From Odiellus spinosus (Eukaryota > Arthropoda > Arachnida > Opiliones > Phalangiidae), in assembly GCA_963920705.1 (NCBI GenBank), contig OY987226.1, positions 20,493,600 to 20,557,599 of the forward strand: a DNA stretch of 64,000 nucleotides, written 5' to 3'. The position numbers and the translations under genes were made by a program. The stretch's first letter is position 1. Every line of letters starts with the position of its first letter. Below the pieces are notes generated by a model. That model saw nothing but the letters and a program-made list of their open reading frames with translations, did not search any database and had not been told where the DNA came from. This document shows, piece after piece, positions 59,174 to 64,000 of the stretch.

Positions 59174-60811
59174 AAGCCACGAGCTCGTAATAAAATTGAT
59201 TAATTAAATTAAATTAAGATTAAATTCAAAAAGGAGAGTCTACAAATAATGTATTTATATATATCGAAGGACAGGTAACGGGTTTCCCAGTATTGTACAA
59301 TTTAAAAATAGGGTTTTATCATTATTTTTAAATTGACCTGTTTATTTCATGATAGTATTTTGTGAAAATGTTTCAGACACTATGTTTATGTAAATGTTGC
59401 TCAAGTATTAAAATAGCCTTGAAATTCATGGCGCGAGTGTTCTTATCGTAATACAGTAGCGTTGTACAATGTTTATTGCCGGTGTCCTAAAATAATAGTA
59501 CTACAAATATGTTATTTTAGTGTTTATTATCTAAAATACAAACCCTGATTTAAAACTTTACTACTATTTTTCGAGTGACTGGTTTAGAACTTCAAAAAGT
59601 ACGGGCTTAAGACGCGCAATTGCTGGAAATCATTGCACTTTAACTTTTCCAAATCTCATTAAAATGCTTTCAATTTTCTTTTATAAATTCAATATATATA
59701 TTGCGCAATAACATGTATGTTATAAAAATTGATTTGTAGTCCAAACTACGAATAAATAAATAGTATGGATGTTCGCCTAGTGTTTATTGCTTTTCGTGGT
59801 GTCTACTGGCTATCAAAACCTTTCTTATCGGCTACTGGTTTATAATGATTCCAGGCTTTCAAAATATACTAAAAAACTTACATTATTAAAGTATTGTATA
59901 AATATTATACAAAAAGAGGCTGCCGCGCAACCTTAAAAAGGACAATCTCCTTGTAGAAGTCAAATCCGCAAAAGGAACAGAAATTACAAAACTGTTAGGG
60001 AAATGGCAATTAAATATTTTTGAAATTGTAATTTATGATTTAAGTTCATTATTTCAAAGATTTTCATATGATTAAATATGGATCATTTCGACCTTATTAT
60101 TTTGTTTCAAATTTTAGACACAAATGCCCTACTGTCTGCTTATTTCTTGGCTACGAGGATAGATGTCACGCGATACAGTGCAAAATTGTATGTCGCGGAA
60201 ATGGCGAAACCAATTTACAAAAAAACACCATAAAAACCCGGATTTGGGTTCATGGGGATGTAACACAAAAATAAAAACAGCTAGAATTCATTTAAATGAA
60301 GGAAAATGGTATTTTATTCAACCCTACATCTCTCTTTTTTCCCTTGCCTCGTCTTGTTCCTTATTTCTATTAGCGTATAAATAAGTTTGCGACCCAAAAG
60401 AAAAAAATAGCCAAAAATGCAAATGATTGTCAGGGGGAAACAATCCCAGTTTTGAATGAATGGGAAGCTTCACTTTGCCTGGCGATCTCTAATATAAAAG
60501 TCATTTTCTTTGAGATTATAGTTTAGAGTGCCTCCAAATATATTTCTACTGAAATCTCTGCCTGTTCAAGGCGTTTTTAGAATGCTTTTTCGTAGGCGCC
60601 GACGATTTTTCCATTTAAAACAAAGTTTAATTTTTTCATAATGGGATTCTTGAAATATCTCGATTCATAAAATAAATAGAAAATAGGGTGGGGGTGAAGT
60701 TAATTGAAGTTCGGCTTTCTCATCCAAAATCCGAACAAACTATAAATCGGCTTCCACACTTTGCGCTCCAGAGATTAAGAGATGCTATACTTGGTATCGC
60801 ATAATTTATGT
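59174..60811. other. Non-coding stretch after the chemoreceptor gene
   Basis: AT-rich sequence without a recognisable gene. It contains two short inverted repeats: AATTTAAAAATA (59299-59310) with its complement at 59323-59334, and CTAAAATAA with TTATTTTAG around 59489-59521. A 68-codon ATG frame at 60068-60274 has no similarity I recognise. Confidence 0.5.
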
Positions 60812-60819
60812 TCGTGATA

Positions 60820-60999
60820 TAGAGGTCGGGGTTTGAACAAGATTATCCAGAAATATTTGGTTAATCAGTTAATCGTAAAAAATAAACGGGTAATTATTCG
60901 CGATTACGTTGCATTTATTATAGACTTCCCGGGAATAATTTCAAAATATGAATAAATATAAAACAAACAGAAATTTTCTTATCCAAACCCCCACCTCTA
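60820..60999. mobile_element. 180-bp TIR element (copy A) with 8-bp target duplication
   Basis: The left end TAGAGGTCGGGGTTTG and the reverse complement of the right end TAGAGGTGGGGGTTTG differ at one position in 16. The flanking direct repeat TCGTGATA occurs at 60812-60819 and 61000-61007. The 8-bp duplication suggests hAT-type transposition. There is no coding capacity. A second, diverged copy lies at 61652-61809. Confidence 0.75.
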
Positions 61000-61333
61000 T
61001 CGTGATATAACCCTTTTCCTCGATATTTTAATTTTTTCATTTCAATGTCCCTTCAAATATTGTTCGGTATCATTATCCCTTTGAAATTATTTTTCATCAT
61101 TTACATAAACAAATGATTTTGATCCTATTCCCCAGAATTAAATAATAATGTAACATCTAATATATTTAAACTTAAACTTTATTATTTAAATCCCATGTTC
61201 CCCTATTCGTATTTTATCTAACCCTCATTGAAACTCTAAAATAAATTATTTAATACATTTTAAGAAATTATAATTTGATTTCCGACTCAGGAATCATTCT
61301 TAAAGATGAATTCCAAATACTGGGTTTGCATCA

Positions 61334-61395
61334 GAGATCTTACAACGCTACGATATAGAGATATGCCTCCTCCCATAGCCTCTATGTCGTCGACA
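61334..61395 (+). repeat. Dispersed repeat, copy 2 of 3 (partial)
   Basis: Begins AGATCTTACAACGCTACGAT and continues through ATAGAGATATGCCTCC, matching the start of the copy at 56822 and the complement of the end of the copy at 62168-62300. Similarity fades after about 61395. Small open frames across it on both strands are not convincing genes. Confidence 0.55.
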
Positions 61396-61651
61396 AACGG
61401 CGGGTTGATTGTAGAACCATCTCTAAGTAAAGTAAAATTCTTGGCTTTGACAGAAACCTCCCTTTTCCACCCCACCTCCAGACTAGAGGTCACACGCGTC
61501 GACAATATGAGAATTGATCTAATTTGCTAAAATATTACGTGCTCCCCGCATATCTGAAAAAGGCGCGAATTTTAAATCTCTTAAGCCTTGAAAAACACAT
61601 ATTTGTAGTCGATTAACCATTTTGGTAGATGGTTCGCGAATAATTGACGGT

Positions 61652-61809
61652 TAGAGTTCGCCGGTTCGGACAATAATCCATAAATATTTGGTGAATGAGT
61701 TAAATATTCGCGATTACATTACATTTATCATAGACTTCCCGTGAATTATTTCAAATTATGAATAGAGATTAAACAAACAGAAATTATCTTGTCCATATCC
61801 CGACCTCCA
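61652..61809. mobile_element. TIR element, copy B (diverged, about 158 bp)
   Basis: Aligned with copy A over its whole length. Shared segments include AAATATTTGG, ATTCGCGATTAC, ATAGACTTCCCG and AAACAAACAGAAATT. The ends TAGAGTTCGC and GACCTCCA are weaker matches to the TIR. No clear target-site duplication remains. It is immediately followed by the element at 61817. Confidence 0.7.
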
Positions 61810-61816
61810 GTCAGAG

Positions 61817-62154
61817 CAGAAGCCGATGAAACCCTCCTTTGAAGTCTACTACTCTAATATATCATATAGCGCTCCTCTCTGTATGGGTAAAATTCCCAAT
61901 TTTACGACATCGGAGGGGTCCTACTTCATACCCCCCCGTCTACGGAAAATTCTAAATTCTCTCTCGCCACAAACGACGACGTTTTTTTGACGAACTCCAA
62001 GGCTGCTAGAGATATTCGCTCGACGAACTCCCGCTCCGAAAATATCTACCGTTAGGAGGCGTACGAATCGCGCTTTGTGAAACTAACCCATACAGAGAGG
62101 GGTAGACAAGACCCGGGAGTAATAGACTTCAAAGGAGGGTTTCATCGGCTTCTG
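61817..62154. mobile_element. 338-bp MITE with 7-bp target duplication
   Basis: The ends are reverse complements for about 37 bp with one mismatch, starting CAGAAGCCGATGAAACCCTC. A second matched pair (CCTCTCTGTATGGGT) lies further in. GTCAGAG is repeated exactly at 61810-61816 and 62155-62161. The CAG end and a duplication of 7 or 8 bp would suit hAT, but the class is not certain. There is no ORF inside. Removing it joins copy B to the dispersed repeat at 62168, so it is the youngest insertion in this cluster. Confidence 0.8.
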
Positions 62155-62167
62155 GTCAGAGAGATAT

Positions 62168-62300
62168 AACCTTTATTTGGAGTTCTGGGTCTTTCCACCG
62201 ATTGTCCCCGGCTATATCACTAATGGCGACATCCGTGTCTAGTAGTCACTGTTCCCCCTATGAGGCGTATCTCTATAGCACAGGGTTGTTAGATCTCTAG
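62168..62300 (-). repeat. Dispersed repeat, copy 3 of 3 (inverted)
   Basis: On the minus strand it matches 56822-56940 from AGATCTAACAAC to AACTCCAAATAAAGGTT, including GGTGGAAAGACCCAGAACTC. It is in opposite orientation to the other two copies. Confidence 0.65.
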
Positions 62301-64000
62301 TTTGCATGTAACATATATAGAAGCATGTTTTGGGATTATTTTGATGATGATGGTTTTCTTTGTTAATTATTTTTGAAATATCTTTTTAAACCCCAAATGA
62401 TCAGATTTTTGGAATCAGTCGCCAGTCTCCCTTATGATTTGCCACTTCATTCAAACTAATATTCAATTTGCGTAACTTGATTACTTGAACACGAAGTAAA
62501 TTGAATGAGTCGCCTTTATTCGACCCGATCCCATATAGGATGAGGACAGGTGATCCCCGAGGACCGAAGGCGGCGAGATTTAATTAGAAGCCGTGTACGC
62601 CACTAACTCTCTCGTTTATTAATTGAACCGAATTTTGCAAAGCCACGCGGGTAACCGACATAGAAGCTTTGTAACAAATTTCTCTTTCTCTTTGAATTTT
62701 GAGGCGTCAAAACTTTATGAAGTTTTAACGAAGTACATTCGATAGCCGAGCATCCCCATCTCGTTTTACCACAGATTTTCATGACCCGTAATCTACTCCC
62801 CTTATTCCCTAGAAATCGCTAACATATACTTCTAAGGTTAATTTCATTTAGGCAAGTTTTCGTCCGCCACGCCTTGCTTAAAATGGAGAATGAAATGTTT
62901 TAGTGCCAAGCTTTTCAGATTGATAATCCGTTGTAAAAATTAAAAAATAAACTTCTTCACCTCGTTACCATTTATGTTCAGATCGCTCGTGAATCTACTA
63001 TGGGTTACGTAGTGAATTCACGGCAGAATATAATATCCTTGGATTAATTAATAGGTTTCCTAACTGAGCGCGAGACTTTCGGCAGTCTTCGAATAATATC
63101 GTTGCTTGAAATGAATAAGGCGCTATGACTAATACGAGTGGCCACGGGGCTGCTCTTCATTTATAAATGGGTGATGAACTATTTGACGATGACATCACCT
63201 TTATTCCTTTGTACTATTTCTCTCAGTCTCCCAGTCGGATCCCGAGGGGCAATCCCCCTTGTTTATTAGAGAGTCTCCCATACATGTACGTATATAACTT
63301 TCCTCTTGATCTCCCGATTCTATTCCCTCCTAAATACGAGTAAAGTCGACGATCGACCAGTCAAATAGATCGACCGAGCTAGGGAGAAAAGTAAGGAAAA
63401 GATCCCCCATTCCGCAGTATGATATATATAGTGGTAGTCATATATACTCACTAAAGAAATTTCGGTCCCATCGCCGAAATAAATTTATTAAAGGCGAAAT
63501 GGCACCGCGATATGTTTTACCATCTTCAAAGGACTAGTCTCATTCAAATGACTTTTTTAGGGTTTCACATGATATTCTAGTAAAACTCAGCGAGATATTC
63601 AAAATGACACCACTATGGACCCTCTTTGATTTACCACCGTGCTCTGATTGAAGCTATACCTATAAGGCAACATCAATCAAGAGATCATAGCTTACCACAA
63701 CTTTGCATCAAAAATGCATTCACATCACAGTTGCCAATAGGGGGAGAAATTACGAAACAAATAAAAAACCGTGGTACCATGTCACTTTAAAATGATTTCC
63801 CAAAACTGGATTCTAAAAGAACCCGAATTTCCTACGGTACCAACAAGTCTTTGTGGGGAATTCGAACGTCATATCAATCAATAGCCAATGTAGGTGTCAG
63901 TGTATTTGCCGGAAGTTTCTTAAGAAAGCGTATACAATTTCGAATATGACGCTTTAATAGTATGATAAAGCTAAAATAATATTCCATAGGCATTCGATGA
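62301..64000. other. Anonymous non-coding stretch to the window end
   Basis: I see no gene, no long repeat and no TIR element. One small inverted pair GGTGATG/CATCACC spans about 63169-63198. Any exon here is too short or too unfamiliar for me to call. Confidence 0.45.

Noticed and set aside
60068-60384. Two overlapping open frames of 68 and 73 codons
   Set aside because: They are in different frames over the same DNA, short and without similarity to known proteins.
61287-61530. Opposed open frames of 72 and 74 codons
   Set aside because: Both lie over dispersed repeat copy 2 and mirror each other, so they are probably repeat sequence.

Overview
The window looks like arthropod nuclear DNA. 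The only convincing gene is a seven-transmembrane chemoreceptor of the insect gustatory-receptor type. The rest is satellite DNA and short non-autonomous DNA transposons. The unique part is AT-rich, and by eye CpG is not depleted, which would fit an insect such as a hymenopteran, but I cannot name the species. There are no bacterial operons, no viral or LTR-type genes, and no transposase or reverse transcriptase ORFs.

Layout. (1) 1-42950 is one continuous array of a roughly 30-bp satellite, about 1,430 units, running off the left edge of the window. All units point the same way. The array has internal order: runs of identical variant units, a recurring block of about 1.95 kb, shorter 1.0-1.2 kb tandem duplications, a duplication at an offset of about 5.19 kb, and one private sub-array (2461-5040) with a different second half of the unit and a 31-bp period. 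(2) 42951-46830 is the degenerate edge of the same family. Here units become A/T-tract rich, flip to the opposite strand near 43.5 kb, and alternate with palindromes centred on GGGGTACCCC. (3) 46837-48131 is about 60 nearly identical copies of an unrelated 20-bp, CpG-dense unit, bounded by 38-bp inverted repeats. (4) 48134-48427 is a TIR MITE touching that array. (5) 48428-57723 is mostly anonymous AT-rich sequence holding a hAT-like MITE with an internal 16-bp tandem repeat (49739-50223), a 121-nt nested hairpin and a few simple repeats. (6) 57847-59022 encodes the chemoreceptor in one exon. (7) 59023-64000 is non-coding, with a cluster of nested short TIR elements and dispersed repeats at 60.8-62.3 kb.

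The many long open frames over the first 47 kb are an artefact: a 30-bp period is a multiple of three and the unit lacks stops in two forward frames. They should not be annotated as proteins. The biological interest lies in the architecture and origin of the arrays, the strand switch with derived palindromes, the TIR-bounded tandem arrays as possible satellite seeds, and the chemoreceptor gene about 10 kb from a satellite block.
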